Source: an uncultured Tropicimonas sp.
GTDB lineage: Bacteria; Pseudomonadota; Alphaproteobacteria; Rhodobacterales; Rhodobacteraceae
Assembly (NCBI GenBank): GCA_947495685.1
Contig: CANLZY010000014.1
Location: 86,280 to 150,279, forward strand
Direction: 5' to 3'
DNA: 64,000 bases
Position numbers and translations under genes: made by a program. This document shows, in pieces, positions 53,401 to 61,878 of the stretch. Numbering within the stretch: position 1 is the stretch's first letter; each line of letters begins with the position of its first letter. Under the pieces are notes generated by a model. The model was given only the letters and a program-made list of their open reading frames with translations. It made no database searches and had not been told where the DNA came from.

Positions 53401-55012
53401 ACCCGGCGCTGAGGCCACCACCAACCTCCAGGCCGAAGGTCAGCTTGGCAAACGGATCATCGGGCGTGGCCGTCGACACGTAGAGGCCATCCAGCAGGTC
53501 AACCGAGCCCAAAGACAGGCCCGCCGTGTCATATCCAACCGCAAAGTCGGTGCTTGCCCGCATGTTGCCGCCGACGAAGAACGCGATCGGGCCGACGCTG
53601 AACGGCACCCGCGGGCTGGCCCCGACAGACAGTTCGGGCAGGTCATAATCGAGGATCGTCACGGGATCGGCAAAGAACCCGTTCAGCAGCAACGCCGCCG
53701 CAGTGTTCAACGGATCCTCGATCAGCGGAATCGTCAACCCGCCTTCGGCCTCCAGCGAGCCGTTCAGGATGGAACCAAACCCGGTGCGCCCGACAAGTGC
53801 GGCAAGGTCGGTGTCGATGCTGGCCACGATTCCATCGACGTCGCCATCGAACCCGGTGCCAAAGCTGCCTTGCGCCTCGGCCCCAACGGTCAGGTCGCCC
53901 AGGTTCACAGCGCCATCCAGCCCCGACAGGCTGTCGATCACCTCCAACGCGTCATCAAGCGCCGTGACCGCGCGCACGAACCCCATGCCTTCGTCGCTGC
54001 CATTGGCCCGGATCAGCAGATCCACCACGGTGACCTTGTCATCGCCGTCCCGATCCATGCCGGGGGCAACGTCATCCACCACCGGCAATGTCAGCGACAG
54101 GATGTCGACGATGGTGCCCAGCGGGAAGGTGTTTGCAATGGCGGCGATCTCGCTCAGGGGGCCGGTCAGCAGGTCCGCCAGACCGCCAGCGTCAATGGTG
54201 ATGTTCTCCAGCCCGATTTCGGCCTCAACGGCAATGGTGCCGCCAGAGATATTGGCAGCGCCGTCGAAGCCGAAGCCAAGGACCAGGTCGGCGCCCAGTT
54301 GCGGCACCAGTTCGTTGTTCGCGGGGGTCTCGATGTGCCGCGCAAACACCGCGTCACCGGAGATTGTTGTTTCAACGCCAGCGCCATTGGTGAAATCGGC
54401 GGCGAACGTCAGGTCGATTCCGCTGTTGGTCGGAACTTCGCCGCCAAAAGCGGCCTCGAGGAACCCGAGATCCATGGCGCCATCCGGCAGCACGGACCCT
54501 TCCAGCGAGATGCCGAACTCTGCCCCGGTGATCGCCTCAAGCGTGACCTTGCCACTGACAGGGTCAAGCTTCAGGGTCAGCCGGTTGGCCACGGTCGCGC
54601 CCAGCGACAGCGCCCCGTCAAGATTGATGCCCGCCCCCAGGTCACCGAGGTTCAAGGCGGCGGCATCCAGAAATGCCGGAATGCCATCGTTGTAGGCGAT
54701 ATCGATATAGACCAGATCGCCGTCGACACGCGGGGTCAGGATCGGGATGGCCAGCCCTTCCGCCATGACCGGGGTCACCTGCTGGATCAGGGTTTCCAGC
54801 GTGGCCGCATCGACTCGCCCGTTGCCTCCGACCCCGGACAGCGCATCCGAAACGGCGTCCACGAAGCTCAGAACCGTCTCGGCCTGATCGGCCCATCCCG
54901 TCCCGAGGATCGGCAGATCGTCGCGAAAAATCTCTTGTGAAAGGCGGCTCTTATAGGTTTCCAGAGCGCGACCGATCTCGTCGGAAAGTGCATTGGTGGC
55001 AAAATCAACCAT
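47426..55012 (-). CDS. Giant RTX-like calcium-binding secreted protein (2528 aa) with choice-of-anchor L-like domain
   Basis: A very large, acidic, alanine/glycine/aspartate-rich protein with no cysteine-rich region and no Sec signal. Residues 1 to about 740 are an unrecognised repetitive domain. RTX nonapeptides (GGxGxDxUx) occur from about 744 (GNGNDILIGGAMDDVLEGMA) through 1630 with interspersed domains. Residues about 1690-1940 resemble a choice-of-anchor L domain (DPFGLSYGYVLSTGQVARLP). A haemolysin-type repeat domain lies near 2150-2290, and final RTX repeats at about 2282-2360 precede a C-terminus without a clear Sec signal, as in type I secretion. It would bind calcium outside the cell and may be an adhesin or S-layer-like protein. 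No type I secretion genes adjoin it. Confidence 0.85.
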   Translation of the reverse strand: MVDFATNALSDEIGRALETYKSRLSQEIFRDDLPILGTGWADQAETVLSFVDAVSDALSGVGGNGRVDAATLETLIQQVTPVMAEGLAIPILTPRVDGDLVYIDIAYNDGIPAFLDAAALNLGDLGAGINLDGALSLGATVANRLTLKLDPVSGKVTLEAITGAEFGISLEGSVLPDGAMDLGFLEAAFGGEVPTNSGIDLTFAADFTNGAGVETTISGDAVFARHIETPANNELVPQLGADLVLGFGFDGAANISGGTIAVEAEIGLENITIDAGGLADLLTGPLSEIAAIANTFPLGTIVDILSLTLPVVDDVAPGMDRDGDDKVTVVDLLIRANGSDEGMGFVRAVTALDDALEVIDSLSGLDGAVNLGDLTVGAEAQGSFGTGFDGDVDGIVASIDTDLAALVGRTGFGSILNGSLEAEGGLTIPLIEDPLNTAAALLLNGFFADPVTILDYDLPELSVGASPRVPFSVGPIAFFVGGNMRASTDFAVGYDTAGLSLGSVDLLDGLYVSTATPDDPFAKLTFGLEVGGGLSAGLVKVSAVGGVEGTLGLELAGGDGEARLGDLGHCFFDPITGELLAGLDIEVKVGVGKLSVTERVRLAETVLAQFNFDPCSVTSTLGPRGHRMDGINLASKDDGDLVLNVSDARSPLRELPGQVDFKEEYRHIELPDQISDAELRIAREVFHVDYALKENGDKLPNKLDVMAFGFVESHWRQGGFDRIVAEAGDAADRMSVATDFGVAVDFNGGNGNDILIGGAMDDVLEGMAGNDVLDGGRGDDFIVGHSGDDIMIGGPGADTFYGTSGIDEADYSDSPEAVTITRQFLSNGGFQYLVGEGGHAEGDILSGVDRLRGSRFDDHLEASEAYASMLQGGDGDDFLKGSTVDDLIEGGAGADDIRGRTGFDYATYAFSPAAVGINLDEGTFFGGDAEGDTVAGIEGYLLTFYGDSFVGDDADNHVEASEGNDVIDGRDGADTVLAGGGDDVVHGGVDGDTLDGGGDVYADDLDQGRDLLSYETSDEGVDVDLASLGSLRPPAYGTATGRTTGGVDIIMRADEVDQHGIARDIHGDSSFEDVDGSAYRDYILGDETDNVLRGLNGNDEIEGHNGNDWLVGGNGRDTLNGGLGYDWADYSDLLVAVDIDLQVGEVTGGGHFGKETISGVEAVVGTILGDTIQGDGEDNILDPGAFGGEMDTVKGGGAKDTLRLDWGAIDEGLELVKINKIDGVVRGADGGETYVDFDSVQRMHVTTGSGNDVIASHEDLAAEDKPEHNYFLGDDIINTGAGNDTIHAGTGRDQVLAGSGNDLVSRIKDDTIAETFFLDGGAGIDTLEIDVSYDDTGVEMIVRDSVSETHDTVSFVDGGAVSGFERLQVVKTGDGGDHLVQLGAVDNTFETGGGQDIVQLDYGSNDVDAGESGLRSITDTDTLRLNYSGETLLKLDITSFGTGAANALKAGMLISGGTLGGATYTSTYRNFERMDLIGTDNGDDIVGITANESSVTSGDYIDGAGGADTINGRGGNDTLLGGLGRDVLRGASGRDDLFGGRGQDTLIGGDGADWLEGGQAGRADGAEILTGGKGGDTFVLGSVDGTLYGEFASDFAAITDFDKSKDTLMLHGSVDNYSITTGGATTHILWAETGHVVASLSGVSQLSLNHKSIDIATEVAEGPRLSDLQVRAVFEPNNDPFALAAQTISAGIGLGGFTVRPISDYAEPQSAIQELADFIDSAVQDYTRSGITLIGGTFEGSLDAVGTFEDDPFGLSYGYVLSTGQVARLPGENVEDGRDARGELAGAASDLTFTSVGSTGTGSTIFFADLSSIAGGIQSLTIADSGNGEGADGIFTGFDLDGVVLTRAKLKFDSDGVLKRDPDALDVFDFSAGGTHLDAGAQIQPGLDRDLNGTINGMIDEGWTRLGAFDYEQGAQTGGGMSMGNGGAVTFELTERVSTEEPLYLYVAEAFANGETLSGLVEASSGDVTSVGDLNDDLGAPGANGDRTALMAEFSVDLVSAEHVTADLFRVVIVSEELPEFGGEADADVIDIKVNGVSALVLPDGTQASLNALMAAPGYVSNDALSMNLAGSGRHADVLRADSYTTVLEVSGPLVDGVNTVEFIVADGGDGLLDTAIFIAAADETTIVGTEGNDVLQGTAADETFVGLAGDDTYIGGLGDDTYVFASSGIGVETVAETRNGGNDRVVLADGFTPDDVTFLKVGKALELHIGGPGSGQKIVLEGHYKNDTPTPGVETLAFEDGTEVDLAEALPLTAADVLRGGAIMTGTTLGESMQGGTGDDVIKGLGGKDILRGGAGEDVIAGGNGNDKVYGQDGKDVAAGGKGNDRMYGGDGHDLLHTGVGKDRAEGGAGNDVLLFDAGTKVAVGGDGRDIFGVTGQGSQPDGTPNVKTTIRDFDPLNDLLLFTDIPGASDLPDPSGAETLADLGDGGGPLRFRETTKGLEIDVGGARVILKGTAASDLDIDRILFAEIGLNDVALRFSNQGTGPLAESYNGLSYLSVGSEHSAVFGQGYPSTTYGTLHDDGAFLFS
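47935..48165 (-). repeat. C-terminal run of RTX nonapeptide repeats
   Basis: About eight consecutive GGxGxDxUx units within the giant secreted protein, encoded by near-regular 27-base periods. Individual copies include GGAGEDVIA, GGNGNDKVY and GGKGNDRMY. They build the calcium-binding parallel beta-roll next to the secretion end. Confidence 0.75.
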
Positions 55013-55186
55013 GGGTAAAAGGTCCTCAAAACCGAAATGACACTACGTAAGGTAGAGTGCGGGACGCACCCCCGTCCTGTCAACGGAGCAGGAATCCAGC
55101 GATTTGGCGGCTCGCTTTCCGGCCAAAACCGTCTAGGATCTGGCCGACAAAGTTCGCCCAACTGATGCACCGGAGGTCGCCGAGCG

Positions 55187-56281
55187 ATGAATGTACCCGA
55201 GACGATGCAAGCCATGGTCCTGGTCGGACATGGTGGGATGGACAAGCTGGAGTGGCACGAGAATTGGCCCACCCCCAGACCCGTGCCCGGGCAGGTGCTG
55301 ATCCGGGTGACAGCCTGCGGGTTGAACAACACCGACGTGAACACGCGGTCTGGCTGGTACTCCAAGGCGGTCAGCGAGGCGACAACAGGCAGCGAATACG
55401 ACGATGTCGGCAAGGATGACCCCGCCTGGGGCGGCGCTCCGATCGGCTTTCCGCGCATCCAGGGGGCTGACGCCGTGGGTATCGTCGCGGCTCTGGGGGA
55501 CGGGGCCGACCCGGAACTGATGGGCAAGCGGGTGATGATCGATTGCTGGCAGCGCGACTGGAGCGACCCGCTGAACCGAAATGCAGCCGGCTATTTCGGC
55601 TCCGAGGTCGATGGCGGGTTCGCGCAATACACCGTGGTGGATGCCCGGAACGTTGCGGCGGTGGACAGCACCATGACCGATGCGGAACTGGCGACGTTTT
55701 CCTGTTCCTACACGACCGCCGAGGGCATGCTGGCGCGTGCAAATGTCGGCCCGGACGACCGGGTTCTGATCACCGGGGCCTCCGGTGGAGTCGGGTCTGC
55801 CCTGATACAACTGGCCAAACGGCGCGGTGCAACCGTGGTTGCGATGGCCTCGGTCACCAAGCACGATGCGGTTGCGGCCCTCCAACCGGACGCGGTGCTG
55901 GATCGTGGACCGGCCAACCTGAAGGACGCCCTGCGTCAAGCGATCGGAACAGACACCGTTTCGGTCGTCGCGGACATTGTCGGCGGCCCGTATTTCGGCT
56001 CCTTGATTGATGTTCTGGAACGTGGCGGTCGCTATACCTGTTCCGGTGCAATTGCCGGCCCCATTGTCGATCTCGACCTGCGGACGCTGTACCTGAAGGA
56101 TCTGACCTTTACCGGGTCGACAGTCGTGCCCCCGCAGATCTTCCGCGATCTGGTCGGATATATCGAACGCGACGAGATTCGCCCCATCCTGGCGGCCACT
56201 TATCCGCTGAAGGACCTGCACGCGGCGCAATCAACCTTCATCGAAAAACAGCACACCGGTAATATCGTGGTTCTGCCGTGA
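55187..56281 (+). CDS. Medium-chain zinc-type/quinone oxidoreductase
   Basis: A 364-residue MDR oxidoreductase. It lacks the classic catalytic GHE zinc site but has the GroES-like start (GQVLIRVTACGLNNTDVNTR), a PRIQGADAVGIV motif and the nucleotide-binding loop VLITGASGGVGSALIQLAK. This suggests a quinone oxidoreductase or enoyl reductase-like reaction using NADPH. Substrate unknown. It stands alone between the giant RTX gene (divergent) and the exopolysaccharide genes (convergent). Confidence 0.8.
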   Translation: MNVPETMQAMVLVGHGGMDKLEWHENWPTPRPVPGQVLIRVTACGLNNTDVNTRSGWYSKAVSEATTGSEYDDVGKDDPAWGGAPIGFPRIQGADAVGIVAALGDGADPELMGKRVMIDCWQRDWSDPLNRNAAGYFGSEVDGGFAQYTVVDARNVAAVDSTMTDAELATFSCSYTTAEGMLARANVGPDDRVLITGASGGVGSALIQLAKRRGATVVAMASVTKHDAVAALQPDAVLDRGPANLKDALRQAIGTDTVSVVADIVGGPYFGSLIDVLERGGRYTCSGAIAGPIVDLDLRTLYLKDLTFTGSTVVPPQIFRDLVGYIERDEIRPILAATYPLKDLHAAQSTFIEKQHTGNIVVLP

Positions 56282-56381
56282 GGATTGCGACCGAAACAGA
56301 TGGCACGATGGACGCCGGTGGTGATCCTGAACGCGACAAGGGCTATTCCCTGCGGCACGGCCACCGGTGTGGCGGCACCGT

Positions 56382-57344
56382 CTAGTGTCGCAGGTCGGAC
56401 CTGTGTTCGAGGTACCACTCGAACGTTTCCTGAACCCCACCTTCGAGCGGAATTCCGGCCGTCCAGCCCATGCTGGAAAGCCTCGACACATCCATCAGCT
56501 TGCGCGGAGTTCCGTCCGGCTTGTCCCGATCAAAGGCTATGGTGCCGCCAAAGCCGGTGACCTGTGCGATCAGCCGCGCGAGGTCGGCGATGCTGATGTC
56601 GGTGCCGGTTCCCACGTTGATATGGGACAACATCGGGTCGGTGTTGGCGGCATAGCTTTCTTGATCGAGGTCGAGCACGAACAGCGACGCCGCCGCCATG
56701 TCGTCAACGTGCAGGAATTCGCGCCGGGGCGTGCCAGTGCCCCAGATCGCAACCTCTTCCTGCCCTGACAGCGCCGCTTCGTGAAACCTGCGCAGCAACG
56801 CCGGGAGCACATGGCTGTTCTCGGGGTGGAAGTTGTCGCCGGGCCCGTAAAGGTTCGTCGGCATCACGCTGCGATAGTCGACCCCGTACTGGCGGTTGTA
56901 GCTCTCGCACAGCTTGATCCCGGCAATCTTGGCAATGGCATAGGGTTCGTTGGTCGGCTCCAACGTCCCGGTCAGCAGCGCGGTCTCGGCCATGGGTTGC
57001 TCCGCCATCTTGGGATAGATGCAGGAGCTGCCCAGAAAGAGGAGTTTGCCGACGCCAGCCTTGAACGCCTGGTGGATGACATTGGCCTCCATCATCAGGT
57101 TCTCATAGATGAACTCGGCCGGGTAGGTGTTGTTGGCATGAATGCCACCAACCTTTGCGGCGGCCAGGATCACCTGGTCAGGCTTTTCGTCCTGCATGAA
57201 CCGCGCAACCGCAGACTGGTCAGTCAGATCGAGCTCGGCATGCGTCCGGGTGACGATCGCGTCAGCCGGCGTCCCTTGCTTCAGCATTTGTCGATGAATT
57301 GCAGACCCAACCATACCGCGATGGCCCGCGATGAACGTTCTCAT
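56382..57344 (-). CDS. fcl: GDP-L-fucose synthase
   Basis: A 320-residue SDR-type epimerase/reductase converting GDP-4-keto-6-deoxymannose to GDP-L-fucose with NADPH. The N-terminal nucleotide motif is [10 protein letters not shown], the catalytic Tyr-Lys are in [10 protein letters not shown], and [15 protein letters not shown] and [20 protein letters not shown] are typical. It lies 11 bases after gmd, its pathway partner, and they form an operon. GDP-L-fucose is a donor for capsule or exopolysaccharide. Confidence 0.95.
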   Translation of the reverse strand: MRTFIAGHRGMVGSAIHRQMLKQGTPADAIVTRTHAELDLTDQSAVARFMQDEKPDQVILAAAKVGGIHANNTYPAEFIYENLMMEANVIHQAFKAGVGKLLFLGSSCIYPKMAEQPMAETALLTGTLEPTNEPYAIAKIAGIKLCESYNRQYGVDYRSVMPTNLYGPGDNFHPENSHVLPALLRRFHEAALSGQEEVAIWGTGTPRREFLHVDDMAAASLFVLDLDQESYAANTDPMLSHINVGTGTDISIADLARLIAQVTGFGGTIAFDRDKPDGTPRKLMDVSRLSSMGWTAGIPLEGGVQETFEWYLEHRSDLRH

Positions 57345-57355
57345 GGTTTCGCCTC

Positions 57356-58477
57356 TCAGTTTTCTTGCGATACAGGCAATTCCAACCCATGCTCCTTGAG
57401 CAATGCATGCCGTCGGGCGACCTTGAGATCATCGGCGACCATTTCGGCGCACATCTCCTGCGCCGTGATCTGTGGAACCCACCCGAGCCGCTGTTTTGCA
57501 TAGGAAGGATCGCCCAGAAGCGTCTCGACCTCGGCCGGGCGGAAGTATCGCGGATCGATGCGGACGATGACGTCGCCGGGTTTCACAGAAGGCGCGTTGT
57601 CGCCGCTGACGGCTGTCACCGTGCCAACCTCTTCCAGATCGGTTCCGGTGAATTCCAGTTCGATGCCCAGTTCGGCTGCCGACCAGTGAATGAACTCGCG
57701 AACCGAATACTGCTTGCCCGTTGCGATCACGAAATCTTCGGCCTGGTCCTGCTGCAGCATCATCCACTGCATGCGCACGTAATCCTTGGCATGGCCCCAG
57801 TCCCGCAGGGCACCGATGTTGCCCATGTACAGACAGGTATCGAGCCCCTGGGCGATGTTGGCCAACCCGCGCGTGATCTTGCGAGTGACAAAAGTTTCCC
57901 CGCGGCGTGGGCTCTCGTGATTGAACAGGATGCCATTGCAGGCGTACATTCCATAGGCTTCGCGGTAGTTTACGGCGATCCAGAACGCATAGAGTTTGGC
58001 GACGCCATACGGGGAGCGCGGATGGAACGGGGTCTTCTCCGTCTGCGGGGTCTCGCGGACCTGGCCGTAAAGTTCGGAGGTCGAGGCCTGGTAGAACCGT
58101 GTCGAGTCTTCCAATCCGAGAAAGCGGATGCCCTCCAGCAAACGCAGGGTGCCGATCGCATCCACGTCCGCCGTGTATTCGGGGGCCTCGAAACTCACCG
58201 CGACATGGCTCTGGGCGCCAAGGTTGTAGACCTCGTCAGGTTCGGTCTCGCGCAGGATCCGGATCAGGTTCGACGTGTCGCTGAGGTCGCCGTAGTGGAG
58301 CTTCAACCGCGGGTTCGGCGCGTGCGGGTCCTGATAGATGTGGTCGATCCGCTGGGTGTTGAACGATGACGCACGCCGCTTGATTCCGTGAACCTCGTAG
58401 CCCTTCTCCAACAGGAACTCTGCCAGATAGGAGCCGTCCTGGCCGGTAATTCCTGTGATCAGTGCACGTTTCGTCAT
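57356..58477 (-). CDS. gmd: GDP-mannose 4,6-dehydratase
   Basis: A 373-residue SDR dehydratase making GDP-4-keto-6-deoxy-mannose from GDP-mannose. Motifs: [20 protein letters not shown] at the cofactor site, [16 protein letters not shown], and the catalytic Tyr-Lys in [11 protein letters not shown]. Start ATG at 58477 follows GAGGAAG. The genes for GT2 and GDP-L-fucose synthase are in the same orientation on either side, so it belongs to the exopolysaccharide operon. Confidence 0.95.
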   Translation of the reverse strand: MTKRALITGITGQDGSYLAEFLLEKGYEVHGIKRRASSFNTQRIDHIYQDPHAPNPRLKLHYGDLSDTSNLIRILRETEPDEVYNLGAQSHVAVSFEAPEYTADVDAIGTLRLLEGIRFLGLEDSTRFYQASTSELYGQVRETPQTEKTPFHPRSPYGVAKLYAFWIAVNYREAYGMYACNGILFNHESPRRGETFVTRKITRGLANIAQGLDTCLYMGNIGALRDWGHAKDYVRMQWMMLQQDQAEDFVIATGKQYSVREFIHWSAAELGIELEFTGTDLEEVGTVTAVSGDNAPSVKPGDVIVRIDPRYFRPAEVETLLGDPSYAKQRLGWVPQITAQEMCAEMVADDLKVARRHALLKEHGLELPVSQEN

Positions 58478-58490
58478 CCGATGACTTCCT

Positions 58491-59231
58491 CTAAAAAAAC
58501 TGTCCGACCTTGCTGAGGTTCTTTCGGGCGAGCGCGCCAACGCCGCCGATGCCGTTCTTGCGCAGCGCGCGATAGTCCTCTCGTGTCTTGAGAAGGATCC
58601 TCTCGATGGACCGATTGCTCTCGCCACCGACCCGCATCTTCACGAAAACCTCGGGAACGTAAATGGCCGTGAAGCCGGGCTCGCTGAAGTACCGCAAGAT
58701 GGAGTCGTAGTCTGCCGCGATGGAGAAACTGGTATCATAGGCTCCCCGGCGTTCGATCACCGAACGGCGCAGGAACAAGGCCGGGTGCGGTGGCATCCAG
58801 CCGGTCTTCAGAACGGCGGCGGAAAACGTGCCCGACACCCAGTTTCTAACGATCTTGTCGGTGTCGTCCTTCGATACATAGTGCAGATCGCCATAGACCG
58901 CATCGACATCGGGATCTGCGAACGCGGCCGCAACCTGCTCAAGAACCGAGTCGCTGGCAAAGAAATCGTCCGAATGCAAAAGCCCGATCACGTCGCCTGT
59001 CGCGCGCGCGGTTGCCCTGTTGAGAGCGTCGTAGATCCCTGAATCCCGTTCCGAGATCAGGTGCGTTCGGTCATCCGACATCTCCTGCACGATGCTGACG
59101 GTCCTGTCAGTCGACCCGCCGTCCTGCACCAGGTGCTCGTAGTCCTCGAAGGTCTGGGCGCGAAGGCTCTCGATTGCATCGGCGACCGTCTCCTCGCGGT
59201 TGAATGTGGCGGTGATGACGGAAATCTTCAT
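58491..59231 (-). CDS. Family 2 glycosyltransferase
   Basis: A 246-residue GT-A glycosyltransferase. The start is [20 protein letters not shown]; further motifs are [27 protein letters not shown] and the DxD-like LLHSDDFF, and acceptor-side [15 protein letters not shown] resembles WcaA-like transferases of colanic acid clusters. ATG at 59231 was chosen over a TTG at 59249. It ends 13 bases before gmd and probably adds a sugar (possibly fucose) to a lipid-linked oligosaccharide; donor unproven. Confidence 0.87.
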   Translation of the reverse strand: MKISVITATFNREETVADAIESLRAQTFEDYEHLVQDGGSTDRTVSIVQEMSDDRTHLISERDSGIYDALNRATARATGDVIGLLHSDDFFASDSVLEQVAAAFADPDVDAVYGDLHYVSKDDTDKIVRNWVSGTFSAAVLKTGWMPPHPALFLRRSVIERRGAYDTSFSIAADYDSILRYFSEPGFTAIYVPEVFVKMRVGGESNRSIERILLKTREDYRALRKNGIGGVGALARKNLSKVGQFF

Positions 59232-59613
59232 TTTCGGATTCGGGCTCAATGCATCAAGTCACTTCAATTGTATTCTATCGTGGAATCCGTCCACCAATCG
59301 ACCCGAGATCGCAGCGAACCTAGCGTCACCCTGCGGTATCACGACCCATTTGAAATGCCCGAAATCTTGAATGGATTCAACGTTATTTCGGCCTTTGGGG
59401 CGCTGTGATATCCCTGTTCTCGTGGACGATCCGGTACGCGTCAGGGATCTGATGATATTTGCTTTCATTCCGGTCGACAGGATCTTTCTGACGCCGAATG
59501 GTTTATGTCTTGAAACCAGCTTCTCCGTCGCTGTTCCCGGGTCGTCAAACAGACACCACGCCACACGGGGCGTTGTTTCCCGCTCTATCAGGCCATGCGG
59601 AAATCGAGCAGAC
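59232..59613. other. 382-bp intergenic region in exopolysaccharide block
   Basis: Region between the GT2 gene and the sugar transferase gene. It is less GC-rich than the flanking genes. One open frame on the minus strand (59259-59564, 101 codons) exists but shows no family resemblance and no ribosome site. It probably contains the promoter of the GT2-gmd-fcl operon; I found no clear hexamer pair. Confidence 0.45.
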
Positions 59614-60303
59614 TCACCGCGCTCCGAACCCGGTGAGCATTACAAGAAATGTACGGTATGCGATGTACACATCAAGGCGCCCGGACGATGTCTGGACATA
59701 GATCTGGTCATAATGCGCCTTGATCGCAGTCGCCTCGACGCCCTCGGCGTACCCGCTTTCGATCTGTGCGAGCCCGGTAATCCCGGGTTTCACCAGAAAT
59801 CGGTAGTCGTAGTGATCGATAACCCGCGAAAAATGCTCGGCATGATGCAGCGAGTCAGGCCGCGGGCCGATAACGCTCATATCTCCGAGAACCACGTTGA
59901 AGAAGTTGGGAATTTCGTCGATGCGGAATTTTCGAAGACTGCGCCCCAGCCGGGTGATCCTGTCAACTTCCAGAGCATCCGTCGCAGATCGAGCCGTCTT
60001 GGGGTCCGCCGGCAACATTGTCCGGAATTTCAGCATCTTGAACGGACGCTTGTTCTTTCCCAAGCGAACCTGGCGGAAAAAGAGAGGACCGGGGTTCAAG
60101 AATGGGTTGAGGCACAACAGAATCAGGGCAATGAAAACCGTAAGGATTACCCCTGTGACCGAAAGGATCTTGTCGAACAGGAATTTGTATATGCGAAACC
60201 GCAAGGTCCAGTGAGTGACCTGGCCGTCTTCTACCTTGTAAAAATGCTGTTCACGGCCTTGAAAAAGCAGCGGAACAGAGACATCGACAGCATAATCTTT
60301 CAT
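59614..60303 (-). CDS. Initiating sugar transferase (WcaJ/ExoY-like)
   Basis: A 229-residue monotopic or single-span enzyme of the bacterial sugar transferase family. Membrane segment VIGVILTVFIALILL-type (here LSVTGVILTVFIALILLCL). The catalytic domain has RVGKNKRPF-type start (RLGKNKRPFKMLKFRTM), the DEIPNFFNVVLGDMSVIGPR core and the PGITGLAQI motif. It transfers a sugar phosphate (often glucose, galactose or a deoxysugar) to undecaprenyl phosphate, the first step of repeat-unit assembly. Located between the GT2 and Wza genes. Confidence 0.9.
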   Translation of the reverse strand: MKDYAVDVSVPLLFQGREQHFYKVEDGQVTHWTLRFRIYKFLFDKILSVTGVILTVFIALILLCLNPFLNPGPLFFRQVRLGKNKRPFKMLKFRTMLPADPKTARSATDALEVDRITRLGRSLRKFRIDEIPNFFNVVLGDMSVIGPRPDSLHHAEHFSRVIDHYDYRFLVKPGITGLAQIESGYAEGVEATAIKAHYDQIYVQTSSGRLDVYIAYRTFLVMLTGFGAR

Positions 60304-60499
60304 CTGGTTGATCCAATATATTTGCCTTCTATTTGATCAAACCACGTCACTCGTTATCACCTTAATACCCGATGACCCTACGGAAGCGGAACACTCAGGT
60401 AAATGATTCGGCCGAACTCCGGTCGAAACGGGCCCTGCGATCCCACCCTCTATGCCCATTTTTCCGGCAGCCAAGGCGACGTGCGATGAGAGTTTCAGT

Positions 60500-61666
60500 T
60501 TAGTTGTCAACACCGATCGTCCAGTCGGCCACATAGTCTGCCGGAATTGGGATGAAGGTCGAGAGCGCCTCGAAGGCATCTTTGACGCTCGTCGCCAGGT
60601 AGAGGATGTCGCCATCGGTCACCTCGAAGGATTTCGCGGCGAACAGGCTATCCGGTTCGGTCAGATCGAACCGGTATACTGCGGGAACGGTTTCCCCGAC
60701 AAACGATTGCGTGTTGACGCCAAGCTGGGTGAGCGCGGACTTCCGTGTGTCTCTATACACGAACACGCCAGCGCGATCGGCTTGGCGGTTGGCAAGGCCC
60801 TGACCCTGGCCAAGCACATCAATCAAGGTGGAGTCCGGCTTGTTCAGCAGCAGCGTCTGGTTTGTCGTACCGCCGGACCCAAGGATCGTGACCCGGTTTT
60901 CAGGCGTTTCCACCTCGATCACATCGCCGGTCCGGACATAAATGTTCAGGTTCGGGTTCGACAGGACATCTTCCAGCAGCGCCCGATGCGTGACGCCATT
61001 GCGACTGACCTTGACTCGAAGGTTTTCCGACCGCTCGGCGGGACCGCCCGCAAGTGAAATCAGATCCAGAAGCCGCAGGTTGGTTTCGTCAATGCTGTAC
61101 TTGCCGGGTGCCCCAACCTTGCCGACGACCGAAACCTTGGCGCTTTCCCGGTTGGAAATGCTGACAATCGCGGATGGATCGACCAGGACTTCTCCCAGAA
61201 GTCGGGTCAGGGTGTTTTCGAATTGTTGAACGGTCAACCCCTGCGCGCTGACGCGCCCCAGCGGGGGCACACGAACCTTGCCATCGCTGCTCACGGTCTG
61301 CGGCACGAGGGCGGTCTGGGAGATCGGCGCGATGGAGGCGGTCGTGAAATCCATGAACCCGGTTTCGCTGGTGCTGACGATGGCGATTTCCAACACATCG
61401 CCCCGCCCGATCACGACACCGCTTGGACTGCCGACTCCGTGAAACGTATTTGCGTCGTACTCGCGCTTGAACCGCGTCATGGCGCTGGCAATGGCCCGAT
61501 CGACATTGACGAGAACATAGGGCGTGGCGCCCGTTGCGACGGTTGATTCTGCCCGTCCGACAACAAGGTCCGTTCCGTTTACAATCGCATTCGACGTGGG
61601 CCCGCCGCCGCCGCACCCGGCGAGCGCCAACACGCCCGTCGCGACAAGAAGATTTGCTCGAATCAC
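60500..61666 (-). CDS. Wza-like polysaccharide export lipoprotein
   Basis: A 388-residue outer-membrane lipoprotein of the Wza/KpsD type. The start is GTG at 61666. The lipobox LALAGC is at residues 13-18, followed by a glycine-rich linker. The poly-export domain (VVIGRGDVLEIAIVS, DGKVRVPPLGRVSAQGLTVQ) and SLBB-type repeats (VVGKVGAPGKYSIDE; VTILGSGGTTNQTLLLNKPD) follow. It forms the outer-membrane pore for exopolysaccharide. Unlike most clusters, no Wzc-like kinase or Wzx/Wzy genes are present in the window. Confidence 0.9.
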   Translation of the reverse strand: MIRANLLVATGVLALAGCGGGGPTSNAIVNGTDLVVGRAESTVATGATPYVLVNVDRAIASAMTRFKREYDANTFHGVGSPSGVVIGRGDVLEIAIVSTSETGFMDFTTASIAPISQTALVPQTVSSDGKVRVPPLGRVSAQGLTVQQFENTLTRLLGEVLVDPSAIVSISNRESAKVSVVGKVGAPGKYSIDETNLRLLDLISLAGGPAERSENLRVKVSRNGVTHRALLEDVLSNPNLNIYVRTGDVIEVETPENRVTILGSGGTTNQTLLLNKPDSTLIDVLGQGQGLANRQADRAGVFVYRDTRKSALTQLGVNTQSFVGETVPAVYRFDLTEPDSLFAAKSFEVTDGDILYLATSVKDAFEALSTFIPIPADYVADWTIGVDN

Positions 61667-61878
61667 CGCAACGCCCCTCGATAGGAAATTTTTTGTTTAC
61701 ATCACCGTACCTTGACGTTTCAGGCAAGTGTTTCGACGATTCGCGATTGAAACTGCGCCATTGTTGCATCATTTGACTTGATAGCGTCGGCCAAACAATT
61801 TGGCGTCCCGCCGGTCGCGTTCGCGATTGTGATCCGTTGCGCATTGATATGCGACGGGTGTGCGATCTAGACAGTTCC

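Noticed and set aside
49886..54940. Very long open frame (1684 codons) on the plus strand
   Set aside because: It lies opposite the giant RTX gene and arises from its repetitive, GC-rich codon use. It has no ribosome site and no recognisable domain.
56340..56385. Imperfect inverted repeat around CCACCGGTGTGG between convergent genes
   Set aside because: The arms mismatch and no T-run follows, so it is too weak to call a terminator.
59259..59564. 101-codon minus-strand open frame between GT2 and the sugar transferase
   Set aside because: No ribosome site, signal or family resemblance; composition does not match its neighbours.
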